The notes under the pieces are model-generated. The model did not search any database, was not told the DNA's origin, and saw only the letters and a program-made list of their open reading frames with translations. DNA of 64,000 nucleotides, taken from Paenibacillus sp. SC116. GTDB taxonomy: Bacteria; Bacillota; Bacilli; Paenibacillales; Paenibacillaceae. The position numbers were made by a program, and so were the translations under genes. Location: assembly GCF_024733555.1 (NCBI RefSeq), contig NZ_JANIOF010000001.1, positions 2,662,777-2,726,776 of the forward strand. Direction: 5' to 3'. Every line of letters begins with the position of its first letter. The stretch's first letter is position 1. This document shows, piece by piece, positions 9,250-20,500 of the stretch.

Positions 9250-12200
9250 TCACGACATTACACGACTTGCAGCCAATTGACGCAGCAGATCAACATAGCC
9301 GTTGGCCAGCATCTGAATGGCTTCTTTTTTCATCCGCTTGTCGTTGAATTTGATCGATATAGACAGTTGCTCTTCATCCTGCTCCTCTATCCCCCAAGCC
9401 ATATCGTAAGACTCTAACAAGGTCGAATCGATCTCGATGTCCTGCTGATGGTAGATAAGCGGCAATATTTCGTCCTCCGCCTTCTTCAACTGCTCGGGTG
9501 CAATTCGATGAAGCGCATATTGACCTACCGCACCGCTAACTTGTACTTGGTGTACATAGTGAAACAGTTCTTCAAACCCGCTAATTTCCCCCATGTCGAC
9601 CGACAAGGAGATTACCTGCTCCCCACCTTCTTGCAAGCATTGAATGGAGGCATGAGGCTTCTCATTCCACTCACTGAACAGGTACAGCACCATTCCCGAA
9701 AGTACATCAAACGGTGACACCTGCGCACCCTCGGCTATCGCAATGACTTGCTCACGGAGATTGGATTGAAGGTGGAAGCGAACGTTTCCTATCCCAGCGC
9801 CATGCCATTGACGATGGAAAACATCTGCTGGCAGCTGTTGATAGTCGATGCGCAGAGCATCATCGTCACGTTCACTCCCCGATTGCCTTTCGTCTATCCA
9901 TTTCGCTAATCTAGCAACTGTCGAATACGTGAACAAGTCTACGATCTCGATCCCCCATGCGTTCTCTTTCTCCAGCTTGGCATGCAGTTGCATAAGCAAG
10001 ATGGAATTGCCGCCTAGGTCAAAGAAATGATCATTCAGCCCCACATACTCCAGCTTCAATACTTCTTGCCATACGCGACGAATGTTCTGTTCTGTCTCAC
10101 TGGCATCATGATCCGTCATCGAATAGCCTGCATGCTCATTAGGCAATCGAATGGAAACTTGCAGCAAAGCTTTGCGATCCAACTTATTGTTCGATGTCGT
10201 TGGGATGTTCTCAATATGATAGAAAGAGGCTGGAATCATATAAGCTGGTAAACTTAATGCCAGTGCCTCTCGCAGCTCATTAGCAGTGATCGTCTTATTC
10301 GTCTTCACATAAGCAGCCAGTGACATCATGCCATGTTCATCTTGATGTGCAAGTACAACTGCCCCGTCAACCGCTGTATGGGTCAGCAGGCGATACTCGA
10401 TATCACCTAGCTCCACACGATAACCACGAATTTTCACTTGATGATCATTTCTGCCTACATACTGCAAGCTTCCATCCGACAGCCAGATCCCCACATCCCC
10501 GGTTCGATACATGCGTCCATCCGCGTAGAATGGATCAACCGCATAGAAGCGGGCGGTTAATTCAGCTCTGTTCAAGTAGCCGCGGGCTACACCCGCTCCA
10601 GCGATACATATTTCCCCAGGCACACCAATCGGCAAAGGGTGCCCGTACCGATCAAGCACATACACACGGTAATTTAGTATCGGTTTGCCTATCGGAATGC
10701 TGCCCCGGGCTGAATCAACAGCCGAACACCGATGATATGCCGCACATACCGTTGCTTCTGTAGGACCATACGTATTGTACACATTCGCTCTGCCTAACAA
10801 AGACGATATATATTCGGGCTTCAAGACGTCTCCACCACTAATGAAAGTTCTGACGCTCTCCATGCCTTCCCGCGTATTTAGCTCATTCAGCATCAACGGA
10901 GAGACCGAAACGATCGTAATCTGATAGATATCGATCAGTTGAATCAGCTTGGGAATGTCGATGACATCCATCTTGTTGGCGATCACAACATGACCGCCTG
11001 CGAGCAATACCGGATACATTTCCTCGACAAATTGGTCAAAGGAAAACGAAGCTTGCAACAAACAAATATCGTTCTCGGTCAATTGGAACTCGTGTTGAAA
11101 GGCATCCACATAGGCGAGCACATTGCGGTGCTCGACAACGACCCCTTTCGGCGTACCAGTCGTACCCGATGTATAGAGAATGTAAGCTGCGTCGTCCGAC
11201 TTGTTCCTATGAGGGAGGTTGCTCTCGTCATTTCTCTGCTGCATCGATTGCTGAGCATGCTCATCGCTATGTCCACGTACATTCACAATCGTCCCGGCAA
11301 ATAAAATAGATTCCGGCAGCCGATCATCTATAGCGACTAGCTTCGTTGCTTGGCAGTCCTCCAACATCTGATTGATCCGACCTGGTGCGTATTCATAGTC
11401 GATAGGCACATAGGCAGCCCCCGTCTTTAGCACAGCCAATACGGCAACAATGAGCTGCTCTGAACGTTCCAGCCAGATGGCAATAGGTTCATCGACATGT
11501 ACACCAAGATCGCTCAATCGGTGTGCAAGGCGGTTCGCAGCCACATTTATTTCGGCAAATGTATAGCTCTGTTCCCCGCATCTAATGGCGATGCGATCAG
11601 GGAATTGTTCCGCTATGCGCTCATACCGAGCCTGCAAAGTGTCAGCCTCTTCATGCTCCGTGTTACTTGCAGGCGAAGGCTTGCGGTTGAACGTATACAG
11701 CTGTTGTTCTCGCTCTTGTCCATTCAAGAGTCCAATCTCGCTTATAAGCAGCTCACTATTCTCACAAATCTGCTCTACGATTTGCTTATAGTGTCCAGCT
11801 AGCCGCTCTACCATAGCCCCTGAGAAGCAGCTCGCATCATAAGCAAACTCCAACTCTATGTCCCCAGTACCAAGCAATTGCACACCAATTGTCATCCCGT
11901 AGTGCGTCGACTCTTCCATTGCGTAATGCTCGATTTGCAAAGCGCCCGTTTGCCCGATACTCGTATCTAGCGGATAATTTTCAATAACCATAATCGTGTT
12001 AAACAATGGCTCGTAATGATCCGCACCACTATAGGCATGAATATCGACTAACGGTGTTAGCTCCACATCTACTCTTCGTTTTATTTGTTCATCGACCGCT
12101 TTAACGACTTGGCTGGCCAGCTCATCGGACTGCCAGCGCATTCGAAGTGGAATCGTATTTATAAATAGCCCGATCATCTCTTCCACTCCAGCCAGTTCTG

Positions 12201-13098
12201 GGGGTCTGCCCGATACCGTTGTACCAAACAGCACATCTTCGGTCTGACAGTAGCGTCCGAGCAGTACGCCCCAAGTCGTGTACAAGAGGGCAGCCAATGT
12301 CACTTTATGCTGCTGTGTATATCGATTCATTTGTTGTGCCGTCTTGACAGAGACACCTAACTTATAGCGGGAACCGCTATCGCCAGTTCCGTCCCTATCA
12401 TCTCGATCGAATAGCAGTTCTGACGGCTCTACTAATCGAGTCCGCTCTTGCCACCCAGCCAACTCTTGCTCCCAATATTGCCGTTGCTCCCCCTTGTCTT
12501 GACGCTGTTGCAGCTGTACATAGTGCTTAAACGGGGTTTTGATAGATTCGCTGTTGAGCGGAATATCCGTTCCGTCACAGAGCGCTTGATAAGCTTGCAT
12601 AAACGCTTTGAGCAATATTCCATTGCTCCAGCCATCGAATAAAATATGGTGCCATGTTAGTATCGTTTCGCTTGTTTCACTATCCAGCAAGCATAGTCCG
12701 ATCCGAAGCGGTGAAGCTCCAATATCTAACTCCTGATGACGATCTTTCGCTTTTAGTTCAGCAACAAGGGTCTCCGCTTGTTCTCTCGGATAAGAGGAGA
12801 AATCATGCACCTCAATCGGTATTTCCTTCTCTTTCAATACGATCTGAACGGGCTTAACCAGCTTCTCCCATCGATAGACCGTTCGCAGCACATCGTTGGC
12901 GCGAGCAACTGCATGCCATGCCTTCTTGTATCGCTCAACCGAATAATTGCCTACTAGGCGCATCGAAAATTGCTGCGTGTAATGCCCCTTGTCTTTGTCA
13001 CTCCGATAATGGAACAGCAGACCTTCCTGCATCGGCGTCAACGCAATGATATCCTCGACATTTTCCTTGTCCAATAGATTGGACTGCGTCTCTCTCAT
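9250..13098 (-). CDS. NRPS module: C-A-PCP with a truncated C-like tail
   Basis: The protein has 1282 residues. The condensation domain starts with ALTPMQEGLLFH, typical of C domains that accept a D-residue from an upstream epimerase, and has HHILFDGW at 150-156. The adenylation domain follows (LYTSGTTGTPKG, YNTYGPTE, YRTGD, NKLDRKA). Reading the ten binding-pocket positions by alignment to GrsA gives D-Q-E-S-I-G-T-V-C-K. The acidic residue at position 239 and likeness to codes I recall for Lys suggest a basic amino acid, tentatively. The PCP Ser is at about 1032 (LGGNS). The last ~200 residues look like a cut-down condensation domain without an HHxxxDG motif. The start ATG follows GAGAGGA, 36 nt after the transporter gene. 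The D-acceptor type fits its place after the Asn/E module. Confidence 0.92.
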   Translation of the reverse strand: MRETQSNLLDKENVEDIIALTPMQEGLLFHYRSDKDKGHYTQQFSMRLVGNYSVERYKKAWHAVARANDVLRTVYRWEKLVKPVQIVLKEKEIPIEVHDFSSYPREQAETLVAELKAKDRHQELDIGASPLRIGLCLLDSETSETILTWHHILFDGWSNGILLKAFMQAYQALCDGTDIPLNSESIKTPFKHYVQLQQRQDKGEQRQYWEQELAGWQERTRLVEPSELLFDRDDRDGTGDSGSRYKLGVSVKTAQQMNRYTQQHKVTLAALLYTTWGVLLGRYCQTEDVLFGTTVSGRPPELAGVEEMIGLFINTIPLRMRWQSDELASQVVKAVDEQIKRRVDVELTPLVDIHAYSGADHYEPLFNTIMVIENYPLDTSIGQTGALQIEHYAMEESTHYGMTIGVQLLGTGDIELEFAYDASCFSGAMVERLAGHYKQIVEQICENSELLISEIGLLNGQEREQQLYTFNRKPSPASNTEHEEADTLQARYERIAEQFPDRIAIRCGEQSYTFAEINVAANRLAHRLSDLGVHVDEPIAIWLERSEQLIVAVLAVLKTGAAYVPIDYEYAPGRINQMLEDCQATKLVAIDDRLPESILFAGTIVNVRGHSDEHAQQSMQQRNDESNLPHRNKSDDAAYILYTSGTTGTPKGVVVEHRNVLAYVDAFQHEFQLTENDICLLQASFSFDQFVEEMYPVLLAGGHVVIANKMDVIDIPKLIQLIDIYQITIVSVSPLMLNELNTREGMESVRTFISGGDVLKPEYISSLLGRANVYNTYGPTEATVCAAYHRCSAVDSARGSIPIGKPILNYRVYVLDRYGHPLPIGVPGEICIAGAGVARGYLNRAELTARFYAVDPFYADGRMYRTGDVGIWLSDGSLQYVGRNDHQVKIRGYRVELGDIEYRLLTHTAVDGAVVLAHQDEHGMMSLAAYVKTNKTITANELREALALSLPAYMIPASFYHIENIPTTSNNKLDRKALLQVSIRLPNEHAGYSMTDHDASETEQNIRRVWQEVLKLEYVGLNDHFFDLGGNSILLMQLHAKLEKENAWGIEIVDLFTYSTVARLAKWIDERQSGSERDDDALRIDYQQLPADVFHRQWHGAGIGNVRFHLQSNLREQVIAIAEGAQVSPFDVLSGMVLYLFSEWNEKPHASIQCLQEGGEQVISLSVDMGEISGFEELFHYVHQVQVSGAVGQYALHRIAPEQLKKAEDEILPLIYHQQDIEIDSTLLESYDMAWGIEEQDEEQLSISIKFNDKRMKKEAIQMLANGYVDLLRQLAASRVMS

Positions 13099-13134
13099 AC
13101 AGGATCATCCTCTCATGCTGGCCAATTTACTCGT

Positions 13135-16100
13135 TCATCCTTTTTCAGAATAAACAAGTTCTCTATTTTCTTCGTTCTGCACGATTTGTACGGCTTGCCC
13201 AAGCTCCATCTTGATTACTTGATCCGCCATATGGAAATATCGATCATCATGTGTAATCGCAATGATGCATTTGCCTCGCTGCTTCAGCTCAGGCAATAAC
13301 GTGTGATAGAAGAACGCTCGGTACTCCGGATCTTGATCCGCTGCCCATTCGTCAAACAAGCAAATCGGTCGATCCTCCAAATAACTAATGAGCAGCGCCA
13401 GACGCTTGCGTTGACCCGTTGACAATTTGGTCGTATTTAACGCGCCGTCACGGATTTCCACCTTATCCTGTAGATGAAGGACATTCAGGTAATAAGCGAT
13501 TTCCGACTGCTTCGTGGAGTACGGAACACCATACAGCTTATCGAATAAATAAAAGTCGCTGAATATCGCTGAAAACTGCTGGCTAAGATCTCTTGATGCG
13601 ATAGACTGGCCATTGATCGTTATACCGCCCTGTACAGGCTCATAAAGCCCCGTAATTAATTTCGCCAAGGTCGATTTGCCACTGCCATTGCCTCCAGTAA
13701 TGAAGGTAATCTCGCCTGTGCGGAATGAGCAATCAATCGGACCGACCGCAAATCGCTCTCCCTCGCTATTTCCATAGTGATACTCGACTGCTTGCAGCTT
13801 AAGCTCTACAAGCTCGTTAGCTTCCAAGCTCGATGCTGCTTGCTTCTCAGCTTCCTGAATGGAGTCGAGCTCCTTCGATAGCTCGTTAATACGATTCCAA
13901 CTTATTCGCACGCGAAACAAGTTAGGGATCGTGCCGAGAATCCCGTGTACAGGCGCTGTCATATAGAGCAGGACGAATACGTAATTGCGCAGCGTGCTGA
14001 CCTTTAAGTCACTGAACAACAGCGGGAACAAGAAGACGACCGCACCAATGACGAATGTAAATAGCAACTCTCCAATGACATTCACATTCGCGAACTTGAG
14101 ATCCCCGCCAACCCGCTTCTCGCGATAGCTATGGCAGTTTTCCTGCATATCTTGTTGGAAATCTGTGCGCTTGTCTTTGTTAAGGCTTAACTCTTTAGCC
14201 CCAGCTGTCAGATCGTTAATAAATCGGAAAAATACGTTCTGAATGTCACGTGTCTGCTCCCATAACTGGTTGGCTTTTAAGCCTGTAAAATAATGAATGC
14301 CAGCAGCCACTACGATAAATCCTATCGCCATGAGCACACCCGTCGGGCTAATCATGCCCATGTACACAAAGCAACTGACCAAGGTTACTAAGCTAGTAGC
14401 TCCCGTGATTACAACATTGGAGAAGCCGGATATCGTCTCTGTATCGTTATTGAGTGAAGCAGGAATTTTACCTTCCTCTACCCCTTCGATTCTCTGATAC
14501 GACGTATTTAATATTTTCCCAAGCAGTTCCATTCGTTTCTCATATACCATGTCATTTGCGATCCGGACCAATCGAGTACGGACCAGCTTCTGTCCGAAGA
14601 CGTAGATCGCGATACCGAGTAAAAAATAGACAAACATCCCGCTCTGAAACTTCTCAATATCCCGATTCAATGTTTCATTGACGATAAAAATGATTAGGGC
14701 ATTACCAAAGCCGCTTGCGACACTAAGCAGCGTAATCGCAAAAAATGAGCGGTCATCGGATTTCGGAAATACGGTCGTAAACAAGAAGTAGAGTCCGAAC
14801 AGGAACACCGTTGTATACATGGAAATAACAGCGTATGGAAGCGTATTAGGCGCCCAAACTTCGACAAATGCCCAGTCCACGCCCCAAAATAAAGTACTCG
14901 GAATTTGATAGAAACAATAAGCAAGTCCTATCATAAATGCAGCGAATATCGAGAATCCTACCATCGTAGTCGCGTGGCGACCGACATAGCTGCGAGTGCC
15001 TCGAATGGCCTGCCAGATGGCTTTACTCGTCAGCCATAGAACTAACAAGACAACAGGTGTCGTTAATAGCAGCACGACGGAGGAAATCATATCGATACTT
15101 TTGTACATATCACTTCCAGGCTCTGGTACTTCCTTGCCAAGCATCATGTTCATAATGCCTTGTGCCGTTGTGATGGAGTAGGGGGAATTCATGTTGGTAA
15201 GCACGGCTACACCATAGCCATCATGCGGACGAACTGCAAAGTAGGACGAGTAATTGGGGTTAGCCCCCGCATGCGCAAGCATCCCCGTTCCATTCTGATA
15301 CACACTCCAACCACCAGCGTAGGAAGAACCATCTCCAGCAGGCGATACAGAACGATCCGGTTCATGAGCACGTATGAGCCATTTCTCAAAGCTTTTCGCT
15401 TCAGGCACAGTACCCATTTGAATTTTGAGCCATGTTGCCACATCTAGCGAATTGGAAATAATATAACCCGCTGGTGTATTACCTCTATACATAGGCGCAT
15501 CATAAGCTGCTGCACGCAGCATGTTGTACTTGTAGCCTTGAGCCAGTTCACCATTTGCTGCTGCTTCCTCACGGAACAAGTAAGTGTCACTCAGGTTCAG
15601 CGGAGCTAGCACATGCTGCTGGATATACGCCTCATAGGTCATGCCTGATTGTTGTTGAATAATTAGACCTAGCACATCGTAGTTAATCGTTGCATATGAA
15701 TACGTTTCACCAGGTTCATCGTCAAGCTTTTGACCGATCTGAGTACGCACTGTGGCTTCAAGTGCTTGACCATCCACAGCGATAGGAATATCACTGATAC
15801 TTTTAAACGGAATGCCGCTTGTATGATACAGCAAATGCTTCAATTGGATAGGAGCAGGCTTACCTTCGTACGTAGTCTCCAACCAAGGGAGATACTTCGT
15901 TACCGGATCTTCTCGATTCACCAGTCCTTGCTCTTCCATCTGAATGAATGCTAATGCTGTATAAGCCTTACTCGTAGAGCCGAGCTCAAACAATGTCTCT
16001 GGACGAACAGGCAGCTCTTTGTCGACATCCGCGTAGCCGAACCCTTTTTGATAAACCGTTTCCCCACCTTTAACGATGACAACTGACATCCCAGGTATTT

Positions 16101-16263
16101 TCGATTTATCCATCATTTCTTCCACGTAAGCATCAATATTACTGATCGTTGTAACACCGACTGTTGAAGCTGCTGTCGCAGCCGCTACACCTGAACCTAC
16201 TGTGCCTACACTTAACATGAGAATCAAACTTATCGATAATAGCAGCCGTTTTACATTACACAT
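13135..16263 (-). CDS. Prodrug-activating D-Asn peptidase fused to cyclic-peptide ABC exporter (ZmaM/PamJ type)
   Basis: From the start used here the protein has 1042 residues. It opens with a signal peptide, then a class C beta-lactamase-like peptidase: S96-T-S-K99 catalytic motif, Tyr190 in YAT where relatives usually have YSN, and HAG near 335. Three membrane segments follow (about 390-520), then a six-helix ABC membrane domain and an ATPase with Walker A GGNGSGKST, signature LSTGQRKRLAL and Walker B CLFDEWA. ClbP, XcnG and ZmaM peptidases remove an N-acyl-D-Asn cap outside the membrane; ZmaM and PamJ have the same peptidase-exporter fusion. The ATG at 16263 is chosen because it gives the signal peptide and overlaps the glycosyltransferase stop by 8 nt; the longer open frame upstream has no such support. 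Confidence 0.9.
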   Translation of the reverse strand: MCNVKRLLLSISLILMLSVGTVGSGVAAATAASTVGVTTISNIDAYVEEMMDKSKIPGMSVVIVKGGETVYQKGFGYADVDKELPVRPETLFELGSTSKAYTALAFIQMEEQGLVNREDPVTKYLPWLETTYEGKPAPIQLKHLLYHTSGIPFKSISDIPIAVDGQALEATVRTQIGQKLDDEPGETYSYATINYDVLGLIIQQQSGMTYEAYIQQHVLAPLNLSDTYLFREEAAANGELAQGYKYNMLRAAAYDAPMYRGNTPAGYIISNSLDVATWLKIQMGTVPEAKSFEKWLIRAHEPDRSVSPAGDGSSYAGGWSVYQNGTGMLAHAGANPNYSSYFAVRPHDGYGVAVLTNMNSPYSITTAQGIMNMMLGKEVPEPGSDMYKSIDMISSVVLLLTTPVVLLVLWLTSKAIWQAIRGTRSYVGRHATTMVGFSIFAAFMIGLAYCFYQIPSTLFWGVDWAFVEVWAPNTLPYAVISMYTTVFLFGLYFLFTTVFPKSDDRSFFAITLLSVASGFGNALIIFIVNETLNRDIEKFQSGMFVYFLLGIAIYVFGQKLVRTRLVRIANDMVYEKRMELLGKILNTSYQRIEGVEEGKIPASLNNDTETISGFSNVVITGATSLVTLVSCFVYMGMISPTGVLMAIGFIVVAAGIHYFTGLKANQLWEQTRDIQNVFFRFINDLTAGAKELSLNKDKRTDFQQDMQENCHSYREKRVGGDLKFANVNVIGELLFTFVIGAVVFLFPLLFSDLKVSTLRNYVFVLLYMTAPVHGILGTIPNLFRVRISWNRINELSKELDSIQEAEKQAASSLEANELVELKLQAVEYHYGNSEGERFAVGPIDCSFRTGEITFITGGNGSGKSTLAKLITGLYEPVQGGITINGQSIASRDLSQQFSAIFSDFYLFDKLYGVPYSTKQSEIAYYLNVLHLQDKVEIRDGALNTTKLSTGQRKRLALLISYLEDRPICLFDEWAADQDPEYRAFFYHTLLPELKQRGKCIIAITHDDRYFHMADQVIKMELGQAVQIVQNEENRELVYSEKG

Positions 16264-17500
16264 GGCACACCTTCTGCTTCGCAAATTGGATGATTTTATT
16301 AACGGCACGATCCAAGCCGCCAGTGGCCTCAAAGGACTGCTTGACACGCTTACAATTGTCTCGATAACCTGTATCTGATAAGATCTGCTCCACTGCGTCT
16401 CGCAGCTCGTCCGTACTCGGTTCATGATTGCGCAAGTAGATGCCCGCACCTGACCGCTCAACCATTAATGCTCCCATAAATTCATCGAATTCTTGAGGCA
16501 GAACGACCATCGGCACATGATTGCAAATCGATTCATAGATACTGTTCGCTCCACCGTGTGTAACAAACGCATCGGCCCGACGCAAGAGCTCCAACTGTGG
16601 CACATAAGACCTAACAATAAAATTAGGAGGAACAGCGCTGAATGCTGTTGGATCGGTATGCATACCAATCGACATCACCACTTGATACGGGCTATCGCGA
16701 AATGCTTTGAAGCAAGTCTCATACAGTTCGGACAAATGATTCAAGATCGTCCCAAAAGCAATGTAGACAAGTGGTCTATCATCCAACCGCTCGAAAGGGA
16801 AATCTACCGGTTCCGATCTAGGATAAATGTCGTAGCCTGCAAATAGATGGGTATTGTCGAACACTTCCTCATGGATCTGAAATTCGCGAGATGTGAATAC
16901 TAGATTTAACTTTTCTTTGCTGCAAAAAATATCATTCATCACATTAAGCGACGGCTTCCCATATTTGAGCGATATAACACGCGCCAACTTGTCCAGCAGC
17001 TTGCGATACACATCATGCTTCTCTTTATGCTTGAGATAGAGTGGATCGTCCGCTGCGAGCAGCACGTACTCCATAAAGAACGATGGGTCCTTCTGAGCCA
17101 TCTCATCGATAAATGGGAAGTTCGCGAATGCAGCGATCCCCGGTATTTGCAACTTAGCAGCAAGCTCCTTGCCCCACAAGCAGAAGCTGTCATGAATAAT
17201 ATAATCCGGCTGCAACTGAGTAACTTCTTCCTGAAGCTCCTCGACTAATGTCCGGCAATTGTCCATAAGAAAGTCCGCAAATATAAGAAACGTCTCGATG
17301 CCGCTACCATTATGCCTTCCAAAGCTAAGCAAACCTCGATAACTGCGGAATGAAGCTCCCGTTTGTTCAATTTTTTCACGAAAAGGATCATTACAGTAAT
17401 AAATGACCTCTTCGCCCCTCTCAATCAACTTGTTGATCAATCCGAGCGTTGGATTCACATGCCCGTGCAGATCAACTCCAAAAAATACGACTCTAGACAT
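16256..17500 (-). CDS. Macrolide-type (MGT/GT1) glycosyltransferase
   Basis: A GT-B fold enzyme of about 414 residues. The N-terminal half begins VVFFGVDLHGHVNPTLGL, and the C-terminal donor half contains YIAFGTILNH, SYVPQLELL and THGGANSIYESI...PQEFDEF, the usual UDP-sugar-binding signature of the MGT family (YjiC, OleD). It would glycosylate the cluster product or an intermediate; MGT enzymes in antibiotic clusters often inactivate the product for self-protection. The start is the ATG at 17500, behind AAAGGAGG at rather long spacing; codons upstream of it in the open frame do not align with the family. It lies 70 nt after the Asn NRPS gene and couples to the peptidase/exporter gene. A close paralogue is encoded at 24493 on the other strand. 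Confidence 0.9.
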   Translation of the reverse strand: MSRVVFFGVDLHGHVNPTLGLINKLIERGEEVIYYCNDPFREKIEQTGASFRSYRGLLSFGRHNGSGIETFLIFADFLMDNCRTLVEELQEEVTQLQPDYIIHDSFCLWGKELAAKLQIPGIAAFANFPFIDEMAQKDPSFFMEYVLLAADDPLYLKHKEKHDVYRKLLDKLARVISLKYGKPSLNVMNDIFCSKEKLNLVFTSREFQIHEEVFDNTHLFAGYDIYPRSEPVDFPFERLDDRPLVYIAFGTILNHLSELYETCFKAFRDSPYQVVMSIGMHTDPTAFSAVPPNFIVRSYVPQLELLRRADAFVTHGGANSIYESICNHVPMVVLPQEFDEFMGALMVERSGAGIYLRNHEPSTDELRDAVEQILSDTGYRDNCKRVKQSFEATGGLDRAVNKIIQFAKQKVCHV

Positions 17501-17570
17501 ATAAGATTGTACGACCTCCTTTGAGATCTGGAATAACGAACTGGCACAATCGAGCCGCATTCATCCATGA

Positions 17571-20500
17571 TTACAGAAACAAGCTGTCCAGTTCGTCCTG
17601 AGAAATGGCAATCGTCTCGAAGTCCGACGGTGTATATTCCTTCACCTGCTTACCGAGACAATGGTTCGTGATCAAGGTCAGAGCTTCCCCATATGACTGC
17701 ATGAATGCAGCAATGGTCTTATTTGTAAACTGATTCTGACTATAGGTAATACTCACACGCAGCGATTGATTTACGATCATGGCTTGCACATCCAGCAATG
17801 AAGTGAGTGCATTGTATTTACTTGTATCTGGACCACTGTTTTCCTTTGCTAACGTGAACCACGAGTTGTCCCAGATACTGTCAAAATCTCCAAGAAAGTT
17901 AAACCGTATTAACTTTTTAGCGTCGTAAATCGATACTAGTTTCTTTTGGGCTTGGAGTAACCCGAAACCGATTCCTTGGTCTGGTATTGTACGCAGTCGC
18001 TCCTTCGTCGTCTTAATTAGAGAAGTTAGTGCAGATACATCAGACCCGCGAGCGGGCATCATTAGCTTCACCGGATACATACTTGTAAACCAACCAACCG
18101 TTCTGGAAAGGTCAATCTCATCATGGAGCTGCTCTCGTCCGTGCGACTCCAATTCGACCACTGCTTCTTCCATATCAAAGCAGCTATATATCGCATGCGA
18201 TAAGGCTGCTAATAGCAGTTCCAGCGGCTTCGTACCATAGGCCCGGTGACTCTCGTACAATAGGCCCCTCGTCTGCTCCACCGTAAGCCATTGCTCGATC
18301 GTATTGGCGCTGCTCATCAATGCTTCACCATGCTGTATTTCAGTTGGAATGAACCTAATCTGTTCAATCGTAGATTGCCAGTCGTGAAGCTCCTGCTCTG
18401 CTATCGGATGATTCCGTACATATTGGGACCACATTTGTAACGATGCCGTTTTGGATGGAAGCTGATACACTTCTCCCTTAGAATGGCTATGAAGTGCTTC
18501 TGCCAGATCTTCTAATAAAATACGCCATGATACACCATCCACAACGAGATGATGCGCAGTAATAAGCAATCTCTTCCCATTGCCGCCAAGATCGAATAAG
18601 CACATTCCAATTAGCAGCGTATCAAGTAAACGGAACTGAGATTTAAACGTTTCACAATGCTCAAGCATCCGTAACTGTTGGGTTTGATTATCGGAATCGA
18701 ACTCTGCTAGCGAAACGGAATGAACAAGTCTTGTCCGATCAGACTGACTCAAATATGTTAATGTTTCGGTTTGCATATCTACCTGTAGACGCAGGCCATC
18801 ATGGTGCTCTACAAGCTGTACAAGAATAGCCTCCAACACATGAAGGTCAATTTCTTGCTGCAATTGAAGTAATACCGATTGATGATAATAGTCAGGTTCG
18901 CGCAATTGCAGTTGGAAGAACCAGTGAGCAATCGGCAGCGGTTCAAGCACCCCTTCACAACGTTCTTGTGAATAAACGTGTGAACCATGCAACGGTTGAA
19001 TTCGCAGCGCCATTTGCTCCAAAATCGGGTATTCCAATATATCTCTAACTTTGAGCGCGTATCCCGCTTTGTTCAATCTTGACGATAATTGAATCGCCTT
19101 TATGGAATCCCCGCCTAGATCATAGAAATGATCCGTAATTCCAATCCGATTATGCTGTAACACACCGCTAACTATTTCGATCAATTTCGCTTCATTACTA
19201 CTCCGTGCTGCTACATGCTCGTATTCCTGTATTAAAGTAAAATCCGGCTCTGGCAGCAATGCGCGATTTACTTTACCGTTAATCGTTAATGGAATCTCAT
19301 CCAGTTCCACGAATATCGAAGGCACCATATACGAGGGCACTTGCGCGGACAAGTATGATTTCAATTCCGAACTCGCAATCGAGCATTTCTTCACTATATA
19401 TGCGCATAAGTATTTCCCAAGCGTCTCATTCTCAAGGTCTATAACAACTGCATCTTGGATGGCTTCATGCTGCATCATAACCTTTTCGATTTCGCCTGTT
19501 TCAATGCGATAACCACGAATTTTCACTTGGTGGTCCACACGACCAACGTATTCGATCTTGCCGTCCTCAAGCCGCTTGACCAAATCACCCGTTCGATACA
19601 TTCGCGTTCCTTCGACAAATGGATTGTTCAAAAAACGCTCCTTGGTCAGCTCTTCCCGATGAAGATATCCTCTAGCAACTCCATCTCCAGCGATATACAA
19701 CTCCCCAATTGCTCCTGCACCTACGGGATTCTGGTCAGGATCAAGGATGTAGAGCATGACATTGTGTGCAGGCACGCCAATAGGTACAGATACTTGCCGA
19801 TCCTCACTGCTGTTGAATAGATGAATCATGCAGCCCACTACCGTTTCGGTAGGACCGTACTCATTGTAAATTTCTATGGATTGTCCAAATAAAGCAGTTA
19901 TGTCCCTAGCTAGATCTGCCTTAAGATCTTCGCCCCCAACGATAAACCGTCTAACTGTCGAATGCTGATAATCTCGTTCTTTGAGTAGTGCAAGATGTGC
20001 GGGCGTCAGCTTTACAATGGTTGAAGCGTTGTCACTCATAATTCGATATAAAATAAATTCATCGCCATCGTCCCGGTATACACCAATTCGACCTCCGCAT
20101 ATAAGCGGCGTGAAAATAGAGGTTACAGTAAGATCGAATGCTAGTGAGGAATAGAGCGGGAATATCGGGATCTCGTCACGAACATATACGTTCTTCGCCC
20201 ACCAGATGTAATTCGTTAATCCCCTATGCTCGATCATCGCTCCTTTGGGACGCCCTGTTGATCCAGATGTATAGATTACATAAGCGAGATCAGTAGGTTC
20301 ATGTACATGACCAAGATTCGATGCATCCAGCTTCTCCAGTTCAAGACTGTGATAGCCTTGTATTTCACCTACAAACTCGGCTATAGCTCCATCCGTCATG
20401 TTCGTAAGAACGAGCTGTGTGCGAGAATCTTCCAGCATGTAACGAATCCGCTCTTCGGGATAGGCCGGATCAATGGGCAAGTATGCTCCGCCTGCCTTCA

